Below are positions 34,658-43,628 of a stretch of DNA of 64,000 bases, piece after piece (position 1 is the stretch's first letter; every line of letters begins with the position of its first letter). Origin of the DNA: Palsa-461 sp963768185. GTDB lineage: Bacteria > Actinomycetota > Acidimicrobiia > Acidimicrobiales > RAAP-2. The stretch covers positions 1 through 64,000 of the forward strand of contig CAVYGS010000001.1 of assembly GCA_963768185.1 (NCBI GenBank), in the 5' to 3' direction. The notes below the pieces were generated by a model. It was not told where the DNA came from. It saw only the letters and a list, made by a program, of their open reading frames with translations, and did not search any database. The translations under genes were made by a program, and so were the position numbers.

Positions 34658-36756
34658 TGACCCCCCCCGAGACCGAAGGCACACACGCCAACGGCACGAT
34701 GACCGCGCCCGAGCCGGGGGAGGGCCCGACGATGGCCCACGGGGTCGCCCAGAGCCGCAGTCTCTTTGATCGTGAGATCCTCGCGACGGCGGCGATCGCC
34801 TCCCTCAAGAAGCTCAACCCGACGGTGCAGGTGAAGAACCCGGTGATGTTCGTCGTGCTCATCGGCACGATCGTGACCTTCATCGAGGCCATCGCGCATC
34901 CGGGCATCTTCACGTGGAGCATCACCATTTGGCTCTTCCTCACGGTGATCTTCGCCAACTTCGCCGAGGCCATGGCCGAAGGTCGGGGCAAGGCTCAGGC
35001 CGACACCCTCAGACGGATGCGGGCGGAGACCGAGGCTCGCCGACTGCGCGCCGATGGCACTGAGGAACGAGTGGCCGCGTCGGCGCTGGCCAAGGGGGAT
35101 CTGGTCGTCTGCGAGGCCGGCGACCTCATCCCTTCGGACGGCGAGATCGTCGAGGGGATCGCGTCGGTCGACGAGTCGGCCATCACCGGCGAGTCGGCGC
35201 CGGTGATCCGGGAGTCCGGCGGCGACCGTTCGGCGGTGACCGGCGGCACCAAGGTGCTCTCGGACCGCATCGTCGTGCGGATCACTGCCGAGCGCGGCCA
35301 GACCTTCCTCGACCGCATGATCACCCTCGTCGAAGGAGCCAACCGCCAGAAGACCCCGAACGAGATCGCGCTCACGATCCTCTTGGCCGTGCTGACCATC
35401 GTGTTCATCCCCGTGGTGGTGACGCTTCAATCGTTCGCCCACTACTCCGGCGCAACGGTTTCGGTCGTGATCCTGGTGGCGCTGCTCGTCTGCCTGATCC
35501 CAACCACCATCGGCGCGCTGCTCTCGGCCATCGGGATCGCGGGAATGGACCGGCTGGTGCAACGCAATGTGCTCGCCATGAGCGGCCGGGCGGTGGAAGC
35601 GGCTGGCGACGTGCAGACCCTTCTGCTCGACAAGACCGGCACGATCACGCTGGGGAACCGCATGGCATCGCAGTTCATCCCGGTGGGGGGACACGACGAG
35701 CGTCAGGTGGCGGATGCGGCCCAGCTGGCGTCCCTGGCCGACGAGACCCCCGAGGGGCGCTCCATCGTGGTCCTGGCCAAGGAGCGTTTCGACATCCGTG
35801 AGCGCCAGCTCGAGGGCGGGCACTCCTTCGTCCCCTTCAGCGCGACGACCCGCATGTCCGGCCTGGACTTCGAGGGCCGCCAGATCCGCAAGGGGGCAGC
35901 GGAGTCCGTCAAAGTCTGGGTGACAGAGCAGGGTGGTCAGATCCCCCCGGACCTCGACGGCGTCGTGGAGAGCGTCTCGCGGGTCGGCTCGACCCCCCTG
36001 GTGGTTGCCGACGGGCGAGAGATCCTGGGCGTCATCGAGCTGAAGGACGTCGTGAAGCAAGGCATCCGCGAGAAGTTCGACGAGATGCGCGCGATGGGGA
36101 TCCGCACCGTGATGATCACCGGTGACAACCCCCTCACCGCGGCGGCCATCGCGCAGGAGGCCGGCGTCGACGACTTTCTCGCCGAGGCCACCCCCGAGGC
36201 GAAGATGGCGCTGATCAAGACCGAGCAGGAGGGCGGGAAGCTCATCGCCATGACCGGCGACGGCACCAACGACGCGCCTGCGCTCGCCCAGGCCGACGTC
36301 GGAGTGGCAATGAACACAGGTACGACCGCCGCGAAGGAGGCGGGGAACATGGTCGACCTCGACTCCAACCCGACCAAGCTCATCGACATCGTTGAGATCG
36401 GCAAGCAGCTGCTGATCACCCGGGGATCGCTGACGACGTTCTCGATCGCCAACGACGTGGCCAAGTACTTCGCCATCATCCCGGCCCTGTTTGCCGCGAC
36501 CTATCCCCAGCTCGACACCCTCAACGTCATGAGGCTGCACAGCCCGCAGAGCGCCGTGTTGTCCGCGGTCATCTTCAACGCGCTCGTGATCGTCGCGCTC
36601 ATTCCCCTCGCACTCCGCGGCGTGAAATTCCGGGCGATGTCCTCGGCGGCGATCTTGCGTCGCAACGTGTGGATTTACGGCATCGGCGGGGTCATCGTCC
36701 CGTTCATCTTCATCAAGCTGATCGACCTCATCTTGGTCGCACTCCACGCCTACTGA
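34657..36756 (+). CDS. kdpB: Potassium-transporting P-type ATPase subunit B (KdpB)
   Basis: The 699-aa P-type ATPase drives KdpFABC. Visible motifs are the TGES loop (AITGESAPV), the phosphorylation site LLDKTGTITLGNR, KGAAESV and the hinge MTGDGTNDAPALAQADVGVA. Seven hydrophobic helices are seen, and length matches the family (about 680-700). It overlaps kdpA by one base, and kdpC follows after 13 bases. Confidence 0.97.
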   Translation: MTPPETEGTHANGTMTAPEPGEGPTMAHGVAQSRSLFDREILATAAIASLKKLNPTVQVKNPVMFVVLIGTIVTFIEAIAHPGIFTWSITIWLFLTVIFANFAEAMAEGRGKAQADTLRRMRAETEARRLRADGTEERVAASALAKGDLVVCEAGDLIPSDGEIVEGIASVDESAITGESAPVIRESGGDRSAVTGGTKVLSDRIVVRITAERGQTFLDRMITLVEGANRQKTPNEIALTILLAVLTIVFIPVVVTLQSFAHYSGATVSVVILVALLVCLIPTTIGALLSAIGIAGMDRLVQRNVLAMSGRAVEAAGDVQTLLLDKTGTITLGNRMASQFIPVGGHDERQVADAAQLASLADETPEGRSIVVLAKERFDIRERQLEGGHSFVPFSATTRMSGLDFEGRQIRKGAAESVKVWVTEQGGQIPPDLDGVVESVSRVGSTPLVVADGREILGVIELKDVVKQGIREKFDEMRAMGIRTVMITGDNPLTAAAIAQEAGVDDFLAEATPEAKMALIKTEQEGGKLIAMTGDGTNDAPALAQADVGVAMNTGTTAAKEAGNMVDLDSNPTKLIDIVEIGKQLLITRGSLTTFSIANDVAKYFAIIPALFAATYPQLDTLNVMRLHSPQSAVLSAVIFNALVIVALIPLALRGVKFRAMSSAAILRRNVWIYGIGGVIVPFIFIKLIDLILVALHAY

Positions 36757-36769
36757 TCGAGACCCGTTG

Positions 36770-37411
36770 ATGCTCGCTCACCTTCGACGATCCATCGTCC
36801 TCGCCGTTGTCGCCCTGGTCCTGACGTTCGCCTACGCCTATGCCGGTACGGGCGTCTCCCAGCTCTTCTTCAAGCACCAAGCCGACGGATCCCTCATCGC
36901 CGACGGGTCGACACTCATCGGGCAGAACTGGGCCGAAGCGAGCTGCCCGGGGCACCCGCTGGGCAGCTGCGTGTTCCACGGTCGGCCCGACGACACCGGG
37001 CCCTACGCAGCGAACCCGAAAAAGGACATCCCGGGCGGCGACAATCCCCTTGAGGCTTGTAGCTCCCCGAGCCCCAGTTCGTGTGTTGCCGGTGAGTCCG
37101 GGGGAACCAGCCTCGGTCCACGGTCCAAGATCCTCCTGGAGGACACCAAAGAGCTGGTTGCCTACTGGCACAAGCTGGGCGTCGACCCGACTCCCGACCT
37201 CGTGACGACCTCGGGGAGCGGGTATGACCCCGACATCACGCCCCAGGACGCCATTGTGCAGGTCGGAATGGTGTCGAGCGCCACCGGCATCCCGGCCTCA
37301 CGTCTTCGAGCCCTCATCGCCAAGGAGACCAACGGCGAGCAGCTCGGCTTCCTCGGATCCAGGTTCATCGACGTTCTCCAACTGAACAACACGCTCGCCA
37401 AGCTGAAGTGA
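36770..37411 (+). CDS. kdpC: Potassium-transporting ATPase subunit C (KdpC)
   Basis: The 213-aa product has one N-terminal membrane helix (SIVLAVVALVLTFAYAYAGT), then ADGSLIADGSTLIGQNWA and a periplasmic domain ending in the family's GIPASRLRALIAKETNGEQL and VLQLNNTLAKL. It assists KdpB in ATP binding. The Cys-containing loop in the middle is longer than in E. coli KdpC. The stop overlaps the GTG of the next gene by four bases (GTGA). Confidence 0.94.
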   Translation: MLAHLRRSIVLAVVALVLTFAYAYAGTGVSQLFFKHQADGSLIADGSTLIGQNWAEASCPGHPLGSCVFHGRPDDTGPYAANPKKDIPGGDNPLEACSSPSPSSCVAGESGGTSLGPRSKILLEDTKELVAYWHKLGVDPTPDLVTTSGSGYDPDITPQDAIVQVGMVSSATGIPASRLRALIAKETNGEQLGFLGSRFIDVLQLNNTLAKLK

Positions 37412-37773
37412 CCGACGAGTCCGAGGGCCCCCTGTTCCCCGGTCTGCCGCTCGTGATGGAGCTGTCGACGGCGGTGGACCGGTCCCGGGTCGCAGCGGGA
37501 GGGGCGATCACCTCGGTCACGGTGTGGTCGCCCGTCGAGAGCCGTGCCGGACCGCCGGGCTTCCGGTGCGTGCTCGACGATGGGGCCGGCCAGATCGATC
37601 TCTTGTTTCTCGGACGCACCACGGTGCCGGGGCTCGTCGTCGGTTCTCGCTGCCACGTGGAGGGGACTGCCAGAATGGACCGCGGCCGGCTCACGATCTG
37701 GAACCCGTTGTACCGCCTCGAGGTGACCGGGCATGATCGCAACGAGCTGCCGGGAAGGCGCGTATATGGATGA
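37408..37773 (+). CDS. OB-fold protein inserted in the kdp operon
   Basis: The 121-aa product reads like an isolated OB-fold: ITSVTVWSPVESRAGPPGFR, CVLDDGAGQIDLLFLGRTTV, PGLVVGSRCHVEGTARMDRG and RLTIWNPLYRLEV. It resembles the nucleic-acid-binding OB module of RecG or DUF3127-like proteins. The start is GTG 37408, overlapping the kdpC stop; the end overlaps the kdpD N-terminal gene by eight bases. Such a protein is not a known Kdp component. It could bind nucleic acid, or be a passenger in the operon. Confidence 0.7.
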   Translation: MTDESEGPLFPGLPLVMELSTAVDRSRVAAGGAITSVTVWSPVESRAGPPGFRCVLDDGAGQIDLLFLGRTTVPGLVVGSRCHVEGTARMDRGRLTIWNPLYRLEVTGHDRNELPGRRVYG

Positions 37774-38956
37774 CGTCGGTCGGTCAGCAGAACTCAGGTC
37801 CGAACGGCTTGACTACGCCGACGACATCGAGCCGACCGGGCGATTTCGGATCTATCTCGGAGCGGCCGCCGGCGTCGGCAAGACCTACGCCATGCTGTCG
37901 GAGGGCAAGCGCCGCCACGAGCGGGGCACCGACGTGGCCATCGGCTTCGTCGAGTCCCATGGCCGCCCCCAAACCGAGGCCATGACCGAGGGACTCGAGG
38001 TGATCCGGCGCCTCTCGGTCGAGTACCGGGGCACTCGCTTCGAGGAGATGGACCTGGCGGCGGTGTTGGAGCGCCACCCCACGGTCGCTCTCATCGACGA
38101 GCTCGCCCATACGAACGTGCCGGGGTCCGGCCCGCATGCGAAGCGCTGGGAGGACGTGCTCGAGGTGCTCGACGCCGGAATTGACGTCATCACCACGGTC
38201 AACATCCAGCACCTCGAGTCGATCGCCGACGCAGTTGAGCAAATCACGGGCGTGGCCATCCGCGAGCGCGTCCCTGACTGGGTGCTCCGCAAGGCCGACC
38301 AGATCGAGCTGGTCGACTCCTCACCCGAGCAGCTCCGCCGCCGCATGCTGCACGGGAACATCTACCCGGCGGCCAAGGTACCCCAGGCCCTCACCAACTT
38401 CTTCCGCACCGACAACCTGATCGCACTGCGCGAGCTCGCGCTGAGGTTCTTGGCCGACGAGACCGAGGAGGAGCTCCTCGAGCACCTGGCCCGCCTCCAG
38501 ACCGAGGTGTTGTGGGAGACGAGCGAGCGGATCCTCGTCGCGGTCATCACCACGCCGGGGACCGCGGCGATCATCCGGCGCGCCTCGCGCATGGCGGCGC
38601 GCATCAAGGCAGACCTGCACGCGGTCCACGTGCACATGAGCGAAGGCGGACGCTCCGACGAGGCGAAGCTGGACGCGCTGCGCCAGCTCTGCTCGGACGT
38701 CGGCGCGGACTGGACCGAGATCGAGTCCGACGACCCCGCCAGCGCGATCATCGACTTCGCCAAGAAGCACCAGATCACCCAGATCGTGCTCGGTTCGAGC
38801 CAGCGGGGCCGGCTCCAGGAGCTCATGAGGGGCGGCTCGATCGTGCGCAAGGTTTCACGAGGCGCCGCTGAGGCCGGGATCGACATGCACATCATCGCCA
38901 GGCGCAACGTCGAGCTCGGGAACGAGCACACGGTCCTCGGCTCCGACGAAAGCTGA
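37766..38956 (+). CDS. KdpD N-terminal sensor protein with universal-stress domain (stand-alone)
   Basis: The 396-aa product is the cytoplasmic half of KdpD: Walker A GAAAGVGKTYAML, GFVESHGRPQTEAM, ALIDELAHTNVPGS (Walker B) and the TVNIQHLESIADAV block. It is followed by a Usp-like domain (about 250-380) with IVLGSSQRGRLQELMRGGSI. No membrane or kinase domain follows. With the separate kinase at 31196-32662 it would rebuild KdpD in two pieces. I chose ATG 37766 after GGGAAGG. It is the last gene of the kdp operon. Confidence 0.9.
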   Translation: MDDVGRSAELRSERLDYADDIEPTGRFRIYLGAAAGVGKTYAMLSEGKRRHERGTDVAIGFVESHGRPQTEAMTEGLEVIRRLSVEYRGTRFEEMDLAAVLERHPTVALIDELAHTNVPGSGPHAKRWEDVLEVLDAGIDVITTVNIQHLESIADAVEQITGVAIRERVPDWVLRKADQIELVDSSPEQLRRRMLHGNIYPAAKVPQALTNFFRTDNLIALRELALRFLADETEEELLEHLARLQTEVLWETSERILVAVITTPGTAAIIRRASRMAARIKADLHAVHVHMSEGGRSDEAKLDALRQLCSDVGADWTEIESDDPASAIIDFAKKHQITQIVLGSSQRGRLQELMRGGSIVRKVSRGAAEAGIDMHIIARRNVELGNEHTVLGSDES

Positions 38957-39283
38957 GCCCCGCGATCTGGCCGACGCGGCTCACACGCGTCCCCGCCCCC
39001 GGCCCGCCGCGCTTTCGCTGGAGACTGGCCCCTCGCGTTCTCGGTCCTTGGTCGCGTCAGGGTGCGAGTTGTTCACCCGGGCGAAGGACAACTCGCAGCA
39101 CTGATCGCGTACGCCGGTAGGCGCGGTCATCGAGCAAGGCCGGAAAAGGACCCTCTACCTGCGGATTTAGGGACCTAGAGGGACACAATACGAACCGCTC
39201 CCTCACGGTCAGCGGCCCATACAGCGCCCTCGGATGACACGGTGTTCGTGTCCATCCTCGTAGCTCTTCGTAGCCCACTTTGC
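38957..39283. other. Non-coding gap with one hairpin
   Basis: About 330 bases without a credible gene. GCGAGTTGT (39064-39072) and ACAACTCGC (39088-39096) form a perfect 9-bp stem around a 15-base loop, a possible terminator for the kdp operon. GTAGC/GCTAC (39270-39274 and 39282-39286) and a further CGTAGC at 39259 look like operator half-sites for the next TA pair. Confidence 0.5.
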
Positions 39284-39295
39284 TACAATGAGTCC
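39284..39295 (+). promoter_or_regulatory. Leaderless promoter of the Phd-PIN pair
   Basis: TACAAT (39284-39289) ends six bases before ATG 39296, so a TSS at the A of the start codon is expected. It overlaps the GCTAC arm of an inverted repeat, consistent with repression by the antitoxin. Confidence 0.55.
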
Positions 39296-39544
39296 ATGGC
39301 AAAGACCATTGCTCAGCGAGTTCTTCGGAATGAAAACGCCAAGGTGATCGAGGCCGTCGCCGCTGGTGAGAGCTTCGTCGTCACCCGCAATGGGGTGCCC
39401 GTGGCGGAATTGCGTCCGATCCAACGGGCGCGCCGAACTTTTGTACCGGCGGCGGAGATTCTGGCTCTGACCGCCACCGCGCCACGGGTCAATCGAGAAA
39501 AATTCAGATCGGATCTCGATCGAGTCGTGGACCAAGGACTGTAG
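39296..39544 (+). CDS. Phd/YefM-type antitoxin
   Basis: The 82-aa product has the Phd fold pattern: AQRVLRNENAKVIEAVAAGE, SFVVTRNGVPVAELRPIQ, then a basic and acidic tail that would bind the toxin. It is directly followed, with no gap (TAG then GTG), by a PIN toxin, so this is a VapBC-like pair with a Phd-type antitoxin. ATG 39296 is supported by the leaderless promoter position. Confidence 0.88.
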   Translation: MAKTIAQRVLRNENAKVIEAVAAGESFVVTRNGVPVAELRPIQRARRTFVPAAEILALTATAPRVNREKFRSDLDRVVDQGL

Positions 39545-39940
39545 GTGCCAGCTGGCCTGGTCGACACCTCAGTCATCATCGACTGGGACGACCCCACTGT
39601 GGCCGCTGCCCTTCCGGAAGAAGTCGCGGTGTGCGCGATCACCCTGGCCGAGCTCGCTGCCGGACCACATCTCGCCACCTCCAGTTCCGAGCGTGCACGT
39701 CGTCAGGCTCGTCTCCAGCAGGTAGAGGCGACCTTCGAGCCTCTCCCTTTCGATGCCACAGCGGCTCGGAGCTACGGACAGATCGTGTCCGCCGTCGCCG
39801 AGACAGGCCGTTCACATCGACGGCGCGTTGCCGACCTGCTCATCGCAGCCACCGCGCACGCCAATGGCCTTGCGCTCTACACCCGAAACCCCGACGACTT
39901 TTCCGGTCTCGATGATCTCGTCAGCGTCATCGGAATCTGA
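39545..39940 (+). CDS. PIN-domain ribonuclease toxin (VapC type)
   Basis: The 131-aa product shows the PIN acidic set: LVDTSVIIDWDD (first Asp), ITLAELAAGPHLA (Glu), RVADLLIAATAHANGLALYT (Asp), and RNPDDFSGLDD (last Asp). These four residues bind the metal used to cut tRNA or rRNA. The start is GTG 39545, immediately after the antitoxin stop. Length is typical. Confidence 0.92.
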   Translation: MPAGLVDTSVIIDWDDPTVAAALPEEVAVCAITLAELAAGPHLATSSSERARRQARLQQVEATFEPLPFDATAARSYGQIVSAVAETGRSHRRRVADLLIAATAHANGLALYTRNPDDFSGLDDLVSVIGI

Positions 39941-39994
39941 CCGAAGAACCATGACGCTCTGACGGAGAAACACGGGTTCGCGTGCGCCGCTACT

Positions 39995-40050
39995 TGGTGG
40001 AGACGACGGGACTCGAACGCGCCCGTGTGAACAGGACCCAGACCCTCTCC
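39995..40050 (-). other. tRNA 3'-end-like remnant sharing the island boundary motif
   Basis: Read on the minus strand it is GGTCTGGGTCCTGTTCACAC, then GGGCGCGTTCGAGTCCCGTC and GTCTCCACCA. The first part matches the edge motif of direct repeats A and B; the rest is a T-arm (one mismatch), an acceptor strand and a CCA end. No D-arm or 5' acceptor is present. It looks like an attachment-site scar next to the Phd-PIN pair. Confidence 0.55.
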
Positions 40051-40126
40051 AGCGTAGGCCGGGGATGGGCGGGCGATGGAAGTTCACCCCCCACTGCGAT
40101 TTTGCGTGAGGGGCGGATGCCGGGAA

Positions 40127-40651
40127 TCAGCCGACGAGATACACCTCGTAGATCACACCACCGCTCTGCCGGCCTCCGACACTGACGAAAACCCCCTTGT
40201 TCAACCAGTCGAGGCCATCGGCCCCGGTCTCGATCTTGACTGCGGCACGAAAGGTGTATTCGGCGGCGTCGACGGTCTCCCCACGGACGAGGCGCTCGAG
40301 AATTTCCGGGCTTCCGTGGCGCACGCCTTGAGATCGGACATAGAGCAAATTTCCTCTGTCGGTTTCCAGCGTGTAGCGGACGTCGCCGAGCACACTGCCA
40401 TCAGGAAGAACCGTCTGCCAATCGGCGCTGGCTCCGGGAAGCAATGTCCCGCGCAGCTCAGGTCCGCTGAACGTCCCGCCGTTCAATGGAACGATCCGCC
40501 GGTGTCCAGCGGAGATCTGGCCAACGTCCTGGGGGTCTCCGACGCTTGCTTCCAAGCGGTAGATCAAGTCGAGACGTGGATCGGGAAGACGAATGTTCAC
40601 GACATCACTGATGCGGTCTCGTTTGCTGGCCCCGGCCACGTCGGAAGCCAA
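40127..40651 (-). CDS. DUF3237 family protein
   Basis: The 174-aa product follows the DUF3237 beta-barrel pattern: LDLIYRLEASVGDPQDVG, HRRIVPLNGGTFSGPELRG, LLPGASADWQTVLPDG, then DVRYTLETDRGNLLYVRSQG and a final VGGRQSGGVIYEVYLV. The family is widespread in soil bacteria and its role is unknown; it is often near oxidoreductases, as here. It directly follows the F420-reductase-like gene with no gap, and is the last gene of a five-gene operon. Confidence 0.85.
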   Translation of the reverse strand: MASDVAGASKRDRISDVVNIRLPDPRLDLIYRLEASVGDPQDVGQISAGHRRIVPLNGGTFSGPELRGTLLPGASADWQTVLPDGSVLGDVRYTLETDRGNLLYVRSQGVRHGSPEILERLVRGETVDAAEYTFRAAVKIETGADGLDWLNKGVFVSVGGRQSGGVIYEVYLVG

Positions 40652-41287
40652 TCAGGTCCCGACGAGGAGGGACCGCGCCTCGGCGGAGCTAACCAGCAGA
40701 TCGTGAAGATCGCCGCCCACCTCGAGTCGGCTCGACTGTTCGACCCCGCCGATCCTCATCGGCTCAAAGCCCGCCGTTCGGATCAAGTGCTCGACTTCGT
40801 CGCTCCCATGCTCGTCCCCGGACACGTAGAACAGAACCGCGGGCTCGGGCGACCGGTGGCTCGAGGACTCGAAGAGATCGGCCGACATGGTGCCGAACGC
40901 GATGGCAAAGCGTGTCCCGATCGGCAACCACCCAGCAACAACTTGGCCCGATGACTGCCCTTCCGGGAGGAGTCGCACGACCTTGCCTTGTGCGTCGAGT
41001 CCGACCGGATTGCTCGGAACGACGAGAAACGTGTCTCCCAGCGCGTCGGCGATCTCGTCGATGACGTCTTTCAACACGGAAAACCGCAGCGCGAGGACGA
41101 CGGCGTCGGCTCCCTGCAAAGCGCTCCGGTTGTCGTGCGCGACAATCGCCGCTCCGCCGATTGCCGCGGCCAGCTTTTGCGCCGACTCCTTGTCGGCGCT
41201 CGAGAGCTGGAGGGCCTCGCCACCGGCAGCAAGCTGACGCGCAATGGCCGATCCGATGCCTCCGGTGCCGATGATCGCCGTGGTCAT
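40652..41287 (-). CDS. NADP/F420-dependent oxidoreductase-like Rossmann protein
   Basis: The 211-aa product begins TTAIIGTGGIGSAIARQLAA, the dinucleotide motif of the F420-dependent NADP oxidoreductase family, followed by a short helix-strand set (LQGADAVVLALRFSVLKDVI, FLVVPSNPVG). It lacks the C-terminal dimerisation helices of larger reductases. Members move hydride between NADP and F420 or are imine/keto reductases. The gene is 28 bases after the tandem VOC gene and abuts the DUF3237 gene. Confidence 0.8.
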   Translation of the reverse strand: MTTAIIGTGGIGSAIARQLAAGGEALQLSSADKESAQKLAAAIGGAAIVAHDNRSALQGADAVVLALRFSVLKDVIDEIADALGDTFLVVPSNPVGLDAQGKVVRLLPEGQSSGQVVAGWLPIGTRFAIAFGTMSADLFESSSHRSPEPAVLFYVSGDEHGSDEVEHLIRTAGFEPMRIGGVEQSSRLEVGGDLHDLLVSSAEARSLLVGT

Positions 41288-41315
41288 GATGGAGACCTCC
41301 GCCCCGTCAGCAAGC

Positions 41316-42227
41316 TCACTCCGACCTGCTCGATGGCCATCGTTCGGGGAACCAATCTCCCCCCGGGTCCGTCGTTTGTCCGACTTCGATCAGATGACCA
41401 TCGGGATCGCGGATATAACAACGGCTTTCGTACTGGTGCTGCTTCGGTGGCGTCAGGAATTCCGCACCGCGCGCGCTCCATTCGGTGTACACAGCGAGCA
41501 TGTCCCTCACTCGTATATTGAGGAAACTGCTGACCCGGTTGGGATCGGCGGGCGTCTCGAGGGTGACCTCCGGCTTGTCGTCAGTCGGCCCTCCGCCGAC
41601 GTTGATGATGATCCAACCGTTCGACAGTTGGACATACCTGAGCCCTCCGGGTCCGGAGAACGCATCCCTGCCCCCGAGCACATCGGTGTAGAAGCGGCGA
41701 GAGCGCTCGACATCGTCCGACACGATGAAGTGGGCCAGCACGATTCCCTCTGGGGGCGTTGGGAGCTCGTTGGCCGGCGTACTCGATGGCCAGTGATCAG
41801 GCACCCAGTCCCCCTGCGGGTCGGTGGTCTGCCCCACTTCGATCAGGTGGCCATCGGGATCACGGATGTAGCAACGGATCTCGTACTGGTGCTGCTTCGG
41901 GGGCGTCAGAAACCGAGCACCCCGCGCGCTCCATTCGGAGTACACCGTCTCCATGTCCTTAACCCGGATGTTGAGGAAACTGCTCACCCGATTTGGGTCG
42001 GCGGGCGTCTCCAGGGTGACCTCCGGCTTGTCGTCGGTCGGGCCTCCGCCGGCATTGACGACGATCCAACTATTGGACAGTGCGACGTTGGTCGGCCCTC
42101 CGGGGCTGGAGAAGGCGACCCGGCCCCCAAGGACTTCGGTGTAGAAGCGCCGAGAGCGCTCGACGTCGTCCGACACGATGAAATGTGTGAGCAGGATTTC
42201 CTCTTGGGTCGGTGGGACCTCGGCCAT
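41316..42227 (-). CDS. Two-domain VOC protein made by internal duplication
   Basis: The 303-aa product has two nearly identical VOC domains (about 1-145 and 155-303). Both contain LxHFIVSDDVERSRRFYT, GGGPTDDKPEVTLETPADPN, RVSSFLNIRV, FLTPPKQHQYE and CYIRDPDGHLIEVGQTTDP. The metal ligands (His in HFIV, Glu in LIEVG) appear in both. The two DNA halves are also close to identical over long stretches, so the duplication is recent. Glyoxalase- or dioxygenase-like activity is possible; the substrate is unknown. It is the third gene in the redox operon. Confidence 0.88.
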   Translation of the reverse strand: MAEVPPTQEEILLTHFIVSDDVERSRRFYTEVLGGRVAFSSPGGPTNVALSNSWIVVNAGGGPTDDKPEVTLETPADPNRVSSFLNIRVKDMETVYSEWSARGARFLTPPKQHQYEIRCYIRDPDGHLIEVGQTTDPQGDWVPDHWPSSTPANELPTPPEGIVLAHFIVSDDVERSRRFYTDVLGGRDAFSGPGGLRYVQLSNGWIIINVGGGPTDDKPEVTLETPADPNRVSSFLNIRVRDMLAVYTEWSARGAEFLTPPKQHQYESRCYIRDPDGHLIEVGQTTDPGGDWFPERWPSSRSE

Positions 42228-42253
42228 CTGTTACCTCCGAAGGTCTTCCACGG

Positions 42254-43628
42254 TCATAGCCGTGCCATCTGCGCCTGCATGGGCTGCAAAGGCGGCGGCA
42301 TTTTGGCGATTTCCATTCGAAGGGTCTTGAACGCCGAATCGAAGATGGTCGAGAAACTCGGGAACGGCTGGATGACGTCGCTCAACACCTCCAACGGAAC
42401 GCGGGCGCGTATGGCGAGCGTCGCCTGCTGGAGCCACTCGCCGGCCTCGGCTCCGAGGGCGTAAGCGCCGGTCAGCCGGGCGCCGTCGCTGAGCAGGGTC
42501 AAGAATCCGTTCGACTGGGCGTACTGGTGGCTGTACGTCGCGGTCTTGGATACGTCGGACAAGAGCGTGGTGCTGCTGTAGGGCGCCTCCGCGGCACCGA
42601 CGGCGGCCGCCTGTGGATCGGTGTACGTGACGCGAGGCACGGCTTCGTAGTTCGTCGGGTGGCTCTCTCCGGCGATGTTCGCCGCCACGACGTCTCCCTC
42701 GTACTCGCCGACGTGTGTCAGGGGCCAGATCCCGTTGACATCCCCAATGGCCCAAATGTTGTCGCCGGCACGCAGATACTCGTCCACCACGACTCCGTGC
42801 GGGTTTGCCTCGATACCGACCGTCTCGAGCCCGATCCCTTCGACACGGGGACGGCGGCCGGTCGCCACGGGCAGTCGCTCTCCTTGTACCGTCGGTCCCG
42901 TCCGAGAGCCTCAGGACGTAGTCGCCGCCGTCGCGCGAGGCCTCCGTGGCCTGGACTCCGAGGCGTAACTCGACCCCCTCCCGCCGGAGTGCCTCGGTCA
43001 GAGCCACGCCGAGGGGGGCCGGCTCTCGTGGGATCAGCCGATCGGCGCCCTCGACGAGCACGGCCTGACCACCGAGCCGCCGCACCACCTGTGCGATCTC
43101 GACACCGGCCGAGCCACCGCCGAGCACGACGAGGCGGCGGGGAACCGTCTTCATGGCCGTCGCTTCCCGCGTGCCCCACACCCCGACCAGGCCGTCGAGC
43201 CCCGGAATCGGTGGCACGAAAGGATCCGCGCCCGTCGCTACGACGACATGCTCCGCCGTGTGGCGAGTGCCGTCCACGTCGACCACGCCAGGCCCGGCGA
43301 GCCGGCCCACGCCCCGGATGAGCGCGATGCCCCGATCCGCCAGCCATTTCTCCTGCCCCGCATCCGAATAGCCGGACACCATGTAGTCCCGCCAGTCCAA
43401 CGCCGCCTGCACGTTCACCTCGGCGCTGGCGCCGACATCGCGGGCGCCCTGGACCGCTTCCCCCGGACGCAACAGGGACTTCGACGGGATGCACGCCCAG
43501 TAAGAGCACTCGCCGCCGACCAGCTCCCGCTCGACGACGGCGACCCGAAGCCCACGCGCCGCGATGGCCCCGGCGCAGTGCTCGCCGGGCGCACCGCCGC
43601 CGAGCACGATCACGTCGAAATCGCTCAT
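42254..43628 (-). CDS. FAD-dependent disulfide-type oxidoreductase (mercuric/dihydrolipoyl reductase-like), one frameshift
   Basis: The N-terminal frame has the FAD motif VIVLGGGAPGEHCAGAIAAR, the redox pair CSYWACIPSK (second Cys of a C-x4-C: the motif is C-S-Y-W-A-C) and the NADP motif VVLGGGSAGVEIAQV. The C-terminal frame resumes at RLPVATGRRPRVEG and has NIWAIGDVNGIWPLTHVGEY and the dimer domain. Removing one base near 42892 joins the two into about 457 aa. There is no final His-x4-Glu pair like that of dihydrolipoamide dehydrogenase (the end is FPSFSTIFDSAF), so the partner thiol is uncertain. It overlaps the upstream VOC gene (ATGA). Confidence 0.85.

Noticed and set aside
34654..36747. 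697-codon open frame on the minus strand opposite kdpB
   Set aside because: A GC-bias shadow of kdpB: low-complexity His/Asp/Arg composition, no domain pattern, while the plus strand encodes a perfect KdpB.
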